Position numbers and translations under genes: made by a program | The notes under the pieces: model-generated | Databases searched by the model: none | Told to the model about the DNA's origin: nothing | The model's input: the letters and a program-made list of their open reading frames with translations, nothing else | In this document: piece after piece, positions 1 through 11,055 of the stretch | Numbering within the stretch: the first letter of the stretch is position 1 | Layout of the letters: each line of letters begins with the position of its first letter | Assembly (NCBI RefSeq): GCF_024166365.1 | Contig: NC_064827.1 | Location: 54,278,635-54,342,634 of the forward strand | Source: Elephas maximus indicus | Taxonomy: Eukaryota > Chordata > Mammalia > Proboscidea > Elephantidae | Direction of reading: 5' to 3' | DNA: 64,000 nucleotides

Positions 1-970
1 GTTATATGTATTTATTTTATGTTTGCTTACTGTACCCCAGCTTCTTGTTTTGTTTCATTTTGTTTTGTTTTAATATGCCCAAATAGGCTGGTAGTGTAAG
101 CTAGTTTGATTATTGGTGTCTTTGAAGCCTTCACGTCCTGCCTCTAGGTAGCCAGAGCTGTTACTAGGTATGTGAGCCCAGGAGTCCATTTACTTTTCTT
201 GTATGGGTTCAGCTCAGGTGTCCAAGTCATCAGTCACCAAGTGTGTGGTGCAGGCTCTCACCTACAGTCCTAGATGGGCAGGGGTGGTTGGAGTAGGCAC
301 AGGTACCTGGCTACAGTAGGGGGTCATATGCTGATCATGATAGGGGACTGACTGCTGCCCCTGAGTGTCTGGCTGAAAGGCTTGTCCCTGTCCCCTAGAT
401 GCTCAGGTAGGTGGGTTTTGCCACCAGACTATGGGCACTCAAGACTGTTGACTGTATGGACCAGGAGTCACCATTTATTCTTGGACCTCTGTCATGGTTG
501 GTTTTGTGGAGTGGGTGGAACCACCAGTCCTCAGGCCCCTAATGTGGGTAAGTGAGGACCCTGCTTAATGGGCTGGGCAGTGTGAAATGTCATGAATCTG
601 CAACTCCCCCTTATAGCAGATAAAGATGAAAATAAGTTCCAGGTATATAACCTGGCATGCTGTGCTAAGGAGGGCCTATACTGTTAAAATGGGCCCACAC
701 AGGTCTACACAGGGGTGAAAAGCATTCAAAGTCCATGGACCCTCTATGCCTGTGCCTAGGCAAAGAGGCTATGCCTGCCCTGAGTTCCTGGCTTAGGGGA
801 ACTGGCAGATTATTTTTTCCTGTTTTTAATCTGTTCCCTTTCCAAAGACAGGAGAATAGTTCAGGGTGTGCAACAGGTCCTACTTCTGGCCCAGGGAGCA
901 CAGCAATCTCTGAAGCAAGACCCAGGACCAGAGCAGAGTGGGGAGGGAACAGATAAATGGGAGAGAGGTG
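1..970. other. Unassigned stretch, no gene seen
   Basis: No convincing coding frame, exon or RNA gene is visible. The two frames of 70-80 codons around 665-956 overlap on opposite strands and resemble no known protein. The stretch is visibly richer in G and C than the sequence after it. It could be the remnant of a retroelement end (an L1 5' UTR or a degraded LTR element), but I cannot assign a family. Confidence 0.4.
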
Positions 971-1171
971 GAAAATTACTGTTTCACTCCTCCTTTACTT
1001 CCGCCCCCTTTTCCATTTACAAATATATTTACATCAGTTAAAATTGCCTAGCAAAATAACACAGAAAAACCCACACTATAAAACTACTGTAGAAAGTAGG
1101 TTAAAAAATCAGAAATCCAGTATGGTCACAAGTTTATAATACATCTTGTATACGCATATGAACATATTAAA

Positions 1172-2812
1172 ATGTTGTTGTTGTCGTTGTTGTCAGGTGC
1201 CATCGAATTCGTTCCAACTCGTAGCGACCCTATGTTGTACCACAGAACGAAACAACACCTGGTCCTGCGCCATGCTCACAATCATTATTATGCTTGAGCC
1301 CATTTTTGCGCCACTGTATCAATCCATCTTGTTGAGGGTCTTCCTCTTTTCTGCTGACCCTATACTTTACCAAGCATGATGTCTTTCTCCAGGAATTGAT
1401 CCCTCCTGACAACATGTCCAAAGTAGGTAAGATGCAGTCTCGCCATCCTTACTTCTAAGGAGCATTCTGGTTGTACTTCTTCCAAGACAAATTTGTTCAT
1501 TCTTTTTGCAGTCCACAGTATATTCAATATTCTTTACCAACACCACAATTCAAAGGCATCAATTCTTCTTCAGCCTTCCTTATTCACTGCCCAGCTTTCG
1601 CATGCGTATGATGTGATCAAAAATACCATAGCTTGGGTCAGGCACACCTTAGTCTTCAAGATGACATCTTTGCTTTTCAACACTTTAAAGAGGTCCTTTG
1701 CAGCAGATTTGCCCAATGCAATGCATCTTTTGATTTCTTGATTGCTGCTTCCATGAGTGTTGATTGTGGATCCAAGTAAAATGAAATCCTCGACAACGTC
1801 AATCCTTTCTCCATTTATCATGATGTTGCTTATTGGATTTTTGTTTTCTTTACGTTGAGGTATAATCCACACTGAAGGCTGGGGTCTTTGATCTTTGTCA
1901 GTAACTGCTTCAAGTTCTCTTCACTTTGAGCAAGCAAGGCTGTGTCATCTGCATAATGCAGGTTGTTAATGAGTCTTCTTCCAATCCTGATGCCTTGTCC
2001 TTCTTCATATAGTCCAGTTGCTCAGATTATTTGCTCAGCATACAGATTGAATAGTTATGGTGAAAGGATACAACCCCAAAGCACACCTTTCCTGACTTTT
2101 AACCACGCAGTATCCCCTTGATCTTCCCGAATGACTACCTCTTGATCTATATGCAGGCTCCTCATGAGCACAATTAAGTGTTCTAGAATTCCCATTCTTT
2201 GCAACGTTATCCATAATTTGTTGTGATCCACACAGTCGTATGCCTTTGCATAGTCAATAAAACACAGGTAAACATCCTTCTGGTATTCTCTGCTCTCAGC
2301 CAGAATCCATCAGACTTCAGCAATGATATCGCTGGTCCCACCTCCTCTTCTGAATCCAGCCTGAATTTCTGGGAGTTCCCTGTCAATATACTGCTGCAGT
2401 TGCTTTTGAATGATCTTCAGCAAAATTTTGCTTGCTTGTGGTATCAATGATGTTGTTCAATAATTTCCACATTCGGTTGATCACCTTTCTTGGGAATAAG
2501 CACAAAAATGTATCTCTTCCAGTCGGTTGTCCAGGTAGCTGTCTTCCAAATTTCTTGGCATAGATGAGTGAGCACATCCAGTGCTGCATCCATTTGTTGA
2601 AACATCTCCATTGATATTCCGTCAGTTCCTGGAGCCTTTTTTTCCACCAGTGTCTTCAGTGCAGCTTGGACTTCTTCCTTCAGTACCATCAGTCCCTGAA
2701 CATATGCTACCTCTTGAAATGGTTGAACATCAATCAATTCTTTTTGATATAATGACTCTGTGTATTCCTTCCATCTTCTTTTGATGCTTCCTGCATCATT
2801 TAATTTTTAAAT
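1172..2812 (-). mobile_element. RTE LINE (RTE1_LA type), 5'-truncated
   Basis: The 3' end is at the left edge as a 'tgttgttgtcgttgttgtc' tail followed by 'aggtgccatcgaattcgtt', the reverse complement of the RTE end also seen at 13339, 23064 and 48550. The minus strand encodes decayed reverse transcriptase: a MFQQMDAALDVLTHLCQEIWK segment near 2600, and HGSSNQEIKRCIALGKSAA near 1700. It stops at about 2812 after the sequence meaning 'NDAGSIKRRWK', so only the 3' half is present. Many frame breaks make it inactive. Confidence 0.9.
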
Positions 2813-2861
2813 ATTAACAGTTACTATATCTGAGACTATGAGTGACTTTCTTTTCTTTTAA

Positions 2862-3732
2862 TATTGTTTTAGGCGAAAGTTTACAAATTAGTTTCTCATT
2901 AAACAACTAATACGCAAATTGTGTATTCTCTGACTCTCTCCCCTACTTGACTTTGGGTTCCTCATTTCCATTCATCCAGTTTTCCTATTTCTTCCTCCCT
3001 TGTCATCTTTGCTTTGGGCCAGTGTGCCCATTTAGTCTTGTGTATATGATTGAACTACACGTTTTGATTGTTTTATAGGCCTGTCTAATCTTTGGCTGAA
3101 GGGTGAACTTCAGGAGTTGCTCCAATACTGAGTTAAAAGGGTGTTCAGGTGCCATACTTTCTCTGGTTTCTCTCAGACCAGTAAGTTTGGTCTTTTTCGT
3201 GAGTTCAAACTTTGTTCTACATTTCTTTCCCACTCTGTTCGGGATCGTCTATTGTGATCTCTGTCAGAGCAGTCAGTGGTGGTAGGTGGGCTCCGTCTAG
3301 TTGTTCTGGACTCAGTCTGGTGAAGGCAGTAGTAGCTGTGGACTCTTAGTCCTTTAGGCTAATCTTCCCCTTGTGTCTTTGGTTTTCTTCATTCTTCTTT
3401 GCTCCAGACAGGGTGGGACCAGTAGGTGTATCTTAGATGGCTACTCACAAGCTTTTAAGGCCCCAGACACTACTCACCAAGGCAGGATGTAGAATATTTT
3501 CTTTATAAACTATTTTATGCCAATTGAGCTAGACGTCCCCTGGGACCATGGTCCCCAGCCCTCAGCCCAGTAACTTGATCCCTCAGGAAGTTTAGATGTG
3601 TCGAGGCAGCTTCTTTGATTTTACCTTGGTCAAATTGTGCCAACTTCCCCAGTATTGTGTACTGTCTTACCTTTCAGCAAAGTTACCACTTATCTATTGT
3701 CTAGTTAGAGTTTTCCCCTCCCCACCCTTCCC
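2862..3732 (-). mobile_element. L1 3' end (3' UTR)
   Basis: In reverse complement this matches the L1 tails at 28620-29560 and 52300-53690. It has the purine-rich block near 3710-3730, the 'agctcaattggcata' region near 3520, the 'ccatctaagatacacc' block near 3435, and the terminal 'aaactttcgcctaaaacaa' at 2865-2885. It carries no coding sequence. It lies inside unit A: unit sequence resumes at about 3733 in register with 41780. Confidence 0.8.
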
Positions 3733-4724
3733 CTCTTCCTTTGAATTTTTGCAAATTTCCCATATTTTCTGAAATGAGTATGTATTATTTATTTAATCAG
3801 GAAATTTTTGATTTATAAAAAATAATAAATTATTGCTTATAAGTACTATTAGACCTTTGAGGCAACATCCCTAAAGCTTTAAAAGTTACTACCATCTGCA
3901 CAATTTAGGAATACTACTTTAAATCACTTGTGGGATTACATAGTCCCTTTGAAGAAAATACGGTAGGATTTAAATTGCCACTACAGAGTTAGTGGCAAGT
4001 TCTCTGGAAATTTTTAGGGCCCAAAGTTTGGAGTACACTTAAGTGGAGGATAAATTTACTATTGATACAAATACAAGACTGGCCATTCTGATAGGCATGG
4101 CATGACAGCTTTACCATTGGTCTGTTCCCCTTGACTCTACCCACAGTAAACTACAATGGTGAGATTCTTAACTGTGGACCTTATAGCACAGCTACAGCTC
4201 AAAAAGAGAGCTAAGATGTTAACTAGCTTGAGGAAGTGAAACCACAACAAATTTAGCATGTGGACACATAGAAGTTGGAAAAAGAAATGAAGTATAGAAT
4301 TGCATATGCTTGTGTCTAAAACTATACCCTTTTTTTAGAAATTGAAGTTCCACCAGGACATGGTACCTATTGTGTGTGGAGAAGGTAAGAATCCTACACT
4401 GAAACTTGAATATTATTATTAATTAAACTATGGACCTTATTCTTTCACCAATTTTCCACTAATGTCTTTTTCTGTTTCACTATCCCATGTCCACATAATT
4501 ACTATTTCTTCTTAGTTTCTTCCAGTTTTTAACAGTTCCTCAGTCTTTTTTCTCTTTTTTAATTTGAAAACTACTAAATAAAACAATGAAAAAAGAAATA
4601 TGGATAAAAATAATCATTAAATGAAGACAATACCTTGGATATCTATGATCATTTTAAATTATGCGCTTCTCTTACCATAAAAAAAAAAAAGGAAAAAATG
4701 TTAGCCTGGAGATCCAGGTTAAAT

Positions 4725-4915
4725 TAATATGTATTGTACACTCACTCTGTGCCAAGAACTACCACACATTTTATATTACTCTTTATAACAAATGTATAAA
4801 ACAAGTACTATTATGCCAATATTATAGATAACACAACATGATTGGAGAGGTATCTTGCTCAGTGCCAAAACTCTGACTCCAAGCCACCTGCTCTTTCCAT
4901 TAAGACATAGTACTT
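4725..4915 (-). repeat. MIR SINE, shared by units A, B and C
   Basis: This diverged MIR reads in reverse: a lowered 'tgtgccaagaac' end, a 'tttataacaaatgtataaaacaagtacta' type middle and 'ctctgactccaagccacctgctctttcc' at the end, cut short here for length. The equivalent copies are at 42630-42770 and 55065-55300. It was therefore present before the unit duplicated. Confidence 0.6.
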
Positions 4916-7212
4916 TTCCATAAATAAACCTTATCAGTAGTGAAGAGAAACAGGCAAGAGATTTCAGGTAGGGTAGTATTACCTGGCGTAGCCTCACAGA
5001 GATAGAGTATGCAGGACTGGCTCAGTCAATCAATTCCAGCAGTGAGTCTATTGCTTAGACAGATGCTCCCACTATATAAGAACTTAAAGCTTTTGCTGTG
5101 TTTCCAGCAATGGAAAATTCACTTGGTTTCCACACAGAAAAGTTAATGAGAAAACCCAAGATAATCCTCAAGACCAGGAAGGAAAAGGAAAAGAGACCTT
5201 TGCTCTTACCCTTTGCCTTTGCTTACCCAGTATTGTTCATTAGCAGTACCTTCGGGGGCTCATTTATTCAGGCAAGAACTGAGGGATCTCCTGCAAGAGA
5301 TGTCTCATATTGTGAAGAGCGAAGTCGATTGTAAGAAATAGGGGAAACTGAGTGACTCAGGAATTAGAATGTGATACTTAATGTTAACAATTTTCTCCTG
5401 AGGAGATCTTCCAGGATGGCTACAGGATAACCTGATTTCAGAGGCTCCTTGGGTACAATACGAAATGCTGAGTTTATAGGCTTTTAAACAAAGTACCACT
5501 TTCTTCTGTTGGCCAATATAGGTAGAAGACAGGTTTGTGGACGCACATGATCCAGGAACCTCAGAAGTTTCTTCTCTTCCATAGATGGTCCCCAGTAGTG
5601 AAGAGCAATCTAAGGACAGGGCCTTTAGGGGATGGATAAAACTAATGGAGCCAAGAAATTGAAACTTTACTCTTTTTGAACAGAAAAAAAGAAGATGTAA
5701 TGGAAGTCTCTACAATTTCCCCATAGTCCCTTCTATGCACCAGGTGGGTATCTCTTCTGTTTTTCTTTATACTGTGTGATATTTTTGGTGCTTGTTGTTG
5801 CATCCAATCTGTACTTCTAATCTTGACCAAGTTCTAAATAATATGCTCTAAAAATAATCCTTTTGCAATAACTGGAGCTGCGTCAGTAAGTCTCTGAGGG
5901 TGGATATATTTGTGAGATCAATTAGTTGAAATCAGAATATTACATGGCATACGCTTTATAATACAAAGCAAGAAAAATTCCTCTCTAATTTCTTACCCAT
6001 TAGCTATTCTTTTTTATTCTTTAGTTTTAGAGAATGCTGTGGCCACCAACCACCTGGACAATTTTACCTCTTTGGTGATCTCCTAATAATTAGAAAGAAT
6101 ACTATGATACTAACTTTGGCATCAGGGCAGTTTTCTACTAAGGAAAATTTTTTAAATTTTGGTTTTTTTATTTTTAGAATTAGAGAATACAGGTATGTTA
6201 AAGAAATTTGAAAAATATGAAAAATATCAAGAAAATTAAAAATGCTCTAAATCCCACCTTTCAAAGAAAAGTTATAGTTAATAATTTGGTGTGGTTTCTT
6301 CCAGCCACATAAATACAAAATTATGATCATTTATATTGCCATGAAACTTACTTTTTCATATATTATATCATGATGATTTTCCCCTTATCTTTAATACTTC
6401 TCCAAAATTGCAGTTTTCATTGGTATAACACAAGAATGTATGTTTTTTCGTGTGTTATAACATGTCCCTCCACCAACACCACACAGTATATTTTTAGCAT
6501 CCTAGAAAGAAAAAATATTATAATTGTCCCAGGATATAAGTCCTAAGTTTAACACTCCTTTGTAAAAGTAAAAACTTAGGCCCCATCTCTTGTACTTCTT
6601 TACTTCCACCTCTTCCTTCTATTTCAGAACAGCTGTGCTCAAACAAATCAAAACTGACGCAGTTTACACCTTTCAGGAAACAAGTCCTTGTGCCAAGGTG
6701 ACTAGAGACAGGCAAGGAAGAAGGGAGTCCTGTCCAAGTTACTAAAACCATCTCTTTTTTAAATCTCTGCATAACCATTGTTTAGGCGATAACTCACTAA
6801 GAGGAAGATAAAAAATACAGAAAGGTAATGAAGAAGCCAGGAGGACTGCCCTATGTGATCAGCGAAGGAATAGGCCAAGGAATCATGCCCTCATGCTCTC
6901 CAAACATGAAGGCAGGGCAAGTTTGTGATTTTGGATTCACGACAGGATAAGGGAGAAATTTCTCATTCTGCAGCCACAGTCCAGTGAATACAAACAATCA
7001 TGGGGATACAATAAAGTATAAAACACAGTCCTTGCACCAAAAAGTCTACAGTCTTTTTTGGGCATCATATCAGACAAATATGAAACAAATGAAGGAGCAC
7101 AGCTGTATACAGTAGGAACTCATAAAATAGAAAGATCAGTGTCTGGACTGGAAAAGGTAAGTAAAGCAGGAAGGTTAATTTCAACATACCCAAAGGCTGT
7201 GTAGTATTTTTA

Positions 7213-7490
7213 GAGGTAAAGAATAGGATCTGTGAGTGGTGGTATGGTATTGTGTTAAGAGGGCTTACTCTGGAGCCAGATTACCAGGTATTAAACCCTG
7301 AGTCTAGCTGTGTGACCTTGGGCAAGATACTTTAATTTCCCTTTGTTTGTTTGTTCTACTGTCAAATAAGGATAATAAGAGTACCTATCTCATTGGGTTG
7401 CAGTAAAAATTAAATGAATTAATACACTCAGTGTGCTTGTAACAGTGCCCGGCACAGAGTTAGTTCTCAATAAATATTAGCTATCATTAG
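7213..7490 (+). repeat. MIR SINE in unit A
   Basis: This is a recognisable MIR: 'tctggagccagattaccag', then 'ctgtgtgaccttgggcaag', 'ggttgcagtaaaaattaaatg' shortened here, and 'cagtgcccggcacagag' with a final 'ctcaataaatattagctat'. Its ortholog within the window is at 58193-58450 in unit C, so the insertion predates the duplication. Confidence 0.85.
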
Positions 7491-7494
7491 TCCA

Positions 7495-7650
7495 GAGCCC
7501 TGGTGGCACGGTGGCTAAGAGCTCAACTGCTAACCAAAAGATCAGCAGTTCTAATCCAATAGCTGCTCCTTAGAAACCCTATGGGGCAGTTCTACTCTTT
7601 CCTATAGGGTAGCTGTGAGTCAGAATAGACTCTACGGCAATGGGTTTGGG
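7495..7650 (+). repeat. AfroSINE
   Basis: Full-length body from 'gagccctggtggcacggtgg' (RNA polymerase III A/B-box region) to 'ctctacggcaatgggtttgg'. It lies just after the MIR. The same position in unit C (near 58450-58480) has no SINE, so it inserted after duplication. Confidence 0.9.
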
Positions 7651-7942
7651 CCAACCATACTAATAGTTATCAACATTCATTAAGAACTCTGTGTGAGGCA
7701 CTGTTAATAAGCATATTTTGTATACTCATTATCAGAATGTTCATTTTCATAAAATAAAAATAATATGAAAGATCTGGGCATGCATTTCAAGGTATCACAT
7801 ATAAAGATTGAGAGAGAAAATTATCGTTAAGTACTGAGTAAAATGATATTGAGTTTCCTGAGAAAATTTAAATATACATCTAGGAATTTGGTGACAAAGA
7901 AAGAAGAGAGGACTTACAGAATTTACAGGAAAACAAGGATTA

Positions 7943-8100
7943 TTAAGGTGGATTAGGAGCTTGGCTGTTATCCAGAAGGTCGGTAGTTCAAATCCACCAG
8001 CTGCTCCTTGGGAACCCTATGGGGCAATTCTACTTTCCTATAGGGTCGCTATGAGTCGGAATTGACTTGATGGGAACGGGTTTTTTTTTTTTTTTTTTTT
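7943..8100 (+). repeat. AfroSINE, slightly 5'-truncated
   Basis: Contains 'ggtcggtagttcaaatccac', 'cctatggggcaattctac' and 'ggtcgctatgagtcggaatt', and ends in a run of about 22 T after 'gggaacggg'. Present only in unit A. Confidence 0.9.
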
Positions 8101-8292
8101 TAATACCGAGGGAAGAGGAATTTCAGGTTCTAAAAAACCTGTACATAGTGCAGATCCAGGCTCTTCGGCCCCTGGAAGCTCCTGGGACAAGTTTCAAAGG
8201 TTCCCAGGTCAACTCTCAACTGATCCTGGAAAGGACAGACACCCATCTGAGAAGAGAAAGTAATTCAAATTTTGCCCGTTATCTTCCCAAAC

Positions 8293-8331
8293 CTTAGTAA
8301 AAAAAAAAAAAAAAATTTTTTTTTCTTAGTA
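8293..8331. repeat. A(n)T(n) insertion flanked by a 7-bp direct repeat
   Basis: 'cttagta' at 8293-8299 and again at 8325-8331 bracket 16 A followed by 9 T. The pattern is that of a target-site duplication around a tail-only insert. Two similar structures lie at 49401-49434 and 50116-50162. Confidence 0.6.
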
Positions 8332-8419
8332 CCATCCCCTTAAATACACGAAATGGATTTTTCTTTATGAGTCAGTCAAAAGGCCTACTAACTGTAATCA
8401 TAAAAAATAATTATAGATA

Positions 8420-8580
8420 CCATGTTTTAACCATCTATTGTAACAAATACCTTAGATATTTTATCTAAATTAATTCTCACAACAAATTGCCAAAGAGTTA
8501 ATTCTTTCCCATATTTTACCACAATCCTGCTGAGGCTCAGAAAGTTAAGTAACTGAGCTAAATTATATGCTGCTGGAGTA
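8420..8580 (-). repeat. MIR-like SINE in unit A
   Basis: Reverse-oriented MIR features: 'attaattctcacaacaaatt', then 'gctgaggctcagaaagttaa' and 'gtaactgagctaaattatat'. The unit C counterpart is at 59075-59245 with 'atttaattctcacaacaaac', so it predates the duplication. Confidence 0.65.
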
Positions 8581-8805
8581 TTTTTAAAATAGAATGAGCT
8601 TCATTAGAAAACAGCTTTGATTTTTGAACATTAATTAATAATAATTATTTCTCTATATCCACATTTAAAATTATTTCGTTCCTAATTATTATTTTATTAG
8701 TGGCGTGGCACTTCTTTGGGGTATTGGTAGGCTTGCTCCTATGTGGTCCTAAGTACTACTGAATGACTCAATGTTTAAAGTTTCATCATCAATAAAGTCA
8801 GCATA

Positions 8806-9667
8806 CAGTCATGCATTGTTCAATGTCCACAGTACATTCTGTGAAATAGGACATTATGTGATTTGGATGTTGTGTCATAATCTGGTCCTGCTTTTTCTTT
8901 AATATCTTGTACAAGCTTAGCGGTGATCGTCAAAGTACTGAGAGGGATTGGCTTTTGTGGTTGGTCCTCATTAGTAATTTCTCCATATCTGATAAAGGTC
9001 CCTCTCACGTGTTCGTTAGCCTTGTAGCTTTCAGTGGAGCTAATCCTTTAAAAGGTTAGAGAACTTCTTCTTTGTTTTTGAGGATCATTGTGACTGTGAG
9101 TGCTACATACCTAAAATCGTGAGCAATAGCATTCACTGACTTTCCACCTCAGTGTTGTTTAATAACCTTTTGCTTCACTTCCAAATTGATACTTCTTTGC
9201 CTCTTGTGGCTGCTATCACTAGCACCGGTTTTGCTGCATTTGGGAGCCATGATGCGCTTCATGGTAATATTTTCTAAAGAAAATTAAATGGAGAAATAAT
9301 GCTACAACACTCAAGAGACACACAATACATGAGATTGGATGTTGCTGCCTATGAGTCAAAGTTTAAACTGTTACACGGTAAACTTTTCAGACAGAAAGTA
9401 CAGTTACATACATCAGCCAGTAACATAGGCATTTATGAATGACTATTATCAAGACACACGTATTTTAGGTTATATATGTACTGTACCATCATATGCCTGG
9501 CAGCACAATCCCTTTGTATATAAGCCCATGTTGCATGAGGGAAGCTGGTGCATTCGCTACATTCAGTTCTCCGATCAGGATTTCTGAACTCTATTATAAC
9601 CTTATGGGACCACGGACATATATGTGGTCGGACACTGCCTGAACAGATGTTATGAGGTACACAATTG
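8806..9667 (-). mobile_element. Tigger-type (MER2-ended) DNA transposon fragment
   Basis: The left end 'cagtcatgcattgttcaatg' and the right end '...gaggtacacaattg' are degenerate inverted repeats of the MER2/Tigger kind, and a TA dinucleotide flanks both sides (8804-8805, 9668-9669), as expected for a pogo/Tc1-mariner element. Near the right end is the typical 'cttatgggaccacggacata' motif. The minus strand from about 9262 reads MKRIMAPKCSKTG, then HKRQRSINLEVKQKVIKQH, which resembles the N-terminal DNA-binding region of Tigger transposases; it then meets a stop. At 862 bp most of the transposase is missing. The site appears empty in unit C near 59460. Confidence 0.8.
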
Positions 9668-9797
9668 TATTATCCCTGTTCTCCCTGATTCTAAGTACTA
9701 TTCTAAGAATCATACAAAATAATGAAAGTGAGCATGTGTTGCAAATCTACTTTATAAATTTGGACTTCCCTTAGTCATGTCCTCATCTGAACTCTGC

Positions 9798-9799
9798 AG
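9798..9799 (+). promoter_or_regulatory. Candidate splice acceptor of receptor 1 coding exon
   Basis: 'gaactctgcag|gtggc' lies five bases before the ATG. The same acceptor, 'aaaccctgcag|gtgac', precedes the second receptor at 59602-59603 in otherwise diverged sequence. OR genes usually have upstream noncoding exons spliced to one coding exon; the upstream exon was not located. Confidence 0.5.
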
Positions 9800-9804
9800 G
9801 TGGC

Positions 9805-10743
9805 ATGGAGAATTACTCTGCTGTGACTGAATTCTTCCTGGTGGGGCTTTCCCAATACCCAGAGCTCCAGCTTTCTCTGTTTGTGCTCTGCCTCATCATG
9901 TACCTGATAATCCTCCTGGGAAACAGCCTCCTCATTATCATCAGCATCCTAGATTCCCGCCTCCACACCCCCATGTACTTCTTCCTTGGGAACCTCTCAT
10001 TTTTGGACATCTGTTACACATCCTCTTTTGTTCCTCCAATGCTTATCATATTTAGTTCTGAAAGAAAATCCATCTCCTTCACTGCATGTGCTCTTCAGAT
10101 GGGTGCCTCCCTTGCCTTGGCATGCACTGAGTTTGTTCTCTTGGCTGTGATGGCCTATGACAGGTACACGGCCATCTGTAACCCACTGAGGTACCCCATC
10201 GTTATGAACAGGATACTCTGTGTGCACATGGCTGCGTGGTCCTGGATCATAGGCTGTCTGAACTCCCTAGTGCAAACAGTTCTGACAATGATGTTACCTT
10301 TTTGTGGGAATAATGTCATTGACCATCTTGTGTGTGAGTTACTGGTTCTTCTTAAACACATCTGCTCAGATATCTCCATCATTGTGCTTATGTTAACAGT
10401 GGGAACTACTGTTTTTTTAGTGATTCCTCTACTGTTAATTTTCATCTCCTATGTTTTTATCCTCTCTACCATCCTGAGACTTAAATCCACTGAGGGGATA
10501 AAGAAAGCATTTTCCACCTGTTCAGCCCACCTGGCTGTGGTGATCTTATTCTATGGTTCAGCCCTTTTTATGTACACCAAACCAAAATCGAAGGACACAA
10601 AGACATCTGATGAGATAATTGGGCTGTCTTATGGAGTGGTGGCTCCAATGTTGAACCCTATCATCTATAGTCTGAGGAACAAGGAGGTAAAAGAGGCTGT
10701 GAAGACAGTCCTGAGCAGATACCTGTACTCACTGAAAATATGA
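9805..10743 (+). CDS. OR13D1: Olfactory receptor, family 13 subfamily D (OR13D1-like), intact
   Basis: A 312-residue class II odorant receptor: a seven-helix G protein-coupled receptor of olfactory neuron cilia that signals through Golf and cAMP. Visible hallmarks are an N-glycosylation site NYS at 3-5, GN in helix 1 (39-40), LHTPMYFF (53-60), the helix 3 cysteine C95, MAYDRYTAIC at the end of helix 3 (116-125), three loop-2 cysteines (C167, C177, C187), SY in helix 5 (215-216), KAFSTCSAH (234-242) and [12 protein letters not shown] (281-292). Length is normal and no stop interrupts it. The start fits the family (MxNYSxVTEFF) and lies just after an acceptor site. By recollection, human OR13D1 is the closest relative. 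The helix 2-3 segment (residues 73-115) is unusual, with SFTACALQMGASLALACTE where receptor 2 keeps the common form. The ligand is unknown. Confidence 0.95.
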   Translation: MENYSAVTEFFLVGLSQYPELQLSLFVLCLIMYLIILLGNSLLIIISILDSRLHTPMYFFLGNLSFLDICYTSSFVPPMLIIFSSERKSISFTACALQMGASLALACTEFVLLAVMAYDRYTAICNPLRYPIVMNRILCVHMAAWSWIIGCLNSLVQTVLTMMLPFCGNNVIDHLVCELLVLLKHICSDISIIVLMLTVGTTVFLVIPLLLIFISYVFILSTILRLKSTEGIKKAFSTCSAHLAVVILFYGSALFMYTKPKSKDTKTSDEIIGLSYGVVAPMLNPIIYSLRNKEVKEAVKTVLSRYLYSLKI

Positions 10744-10897
10744 AAGACATTAAGGCATGCAATAATTTCACTTGGGAAAAATATATGCCTTCTGTATTCA
10801 CAGATGAAGTTGTGAAACTCAGAATCGTGAAAGATTTGTGGTAGTTAAACCAAATGTGAGACTCTCATTTTTACAACAGACAATGGCCCCTCCCCAA

Positions 10898-11055
10898 AAG
10901 AAAAACCAAACCCATTGCCATCGAGTTGATTTCAACTCAGAGCAACCCTATCGGACAGGGTAGAACTGCTCCATACAGTTTCCAAGGTGGAATCGAACTG
11001 CTGACTTTTGGTTATCAACTGTACCTCTTAAACACTACACCACCAGGGTTTCCAA
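10898..11055 (-). repeat. AfroSINE
   Basis: Reverse orientation: 'aacccattgccatcgagttg' at the left, 'agggtagaactgctccata' in the middle and 'ctacaccaccagggtttcc' at the right. It lies in the 3' flank of receptor 1 and is absent from the unit C equivalent. Confidence 0.9.

Noticed and set aside
1195-1260. Recurrent 'gactcatagcgaccctatg' motif as a regulatory element
   Set aside because: It is the shared 3' end of the RTE LINE and AfroSINE and occurs only where those elements end.
9997-10445. Minus-strand frames inside receptor 1
   Set aside because: Antisense shadows of the OR coding exon.
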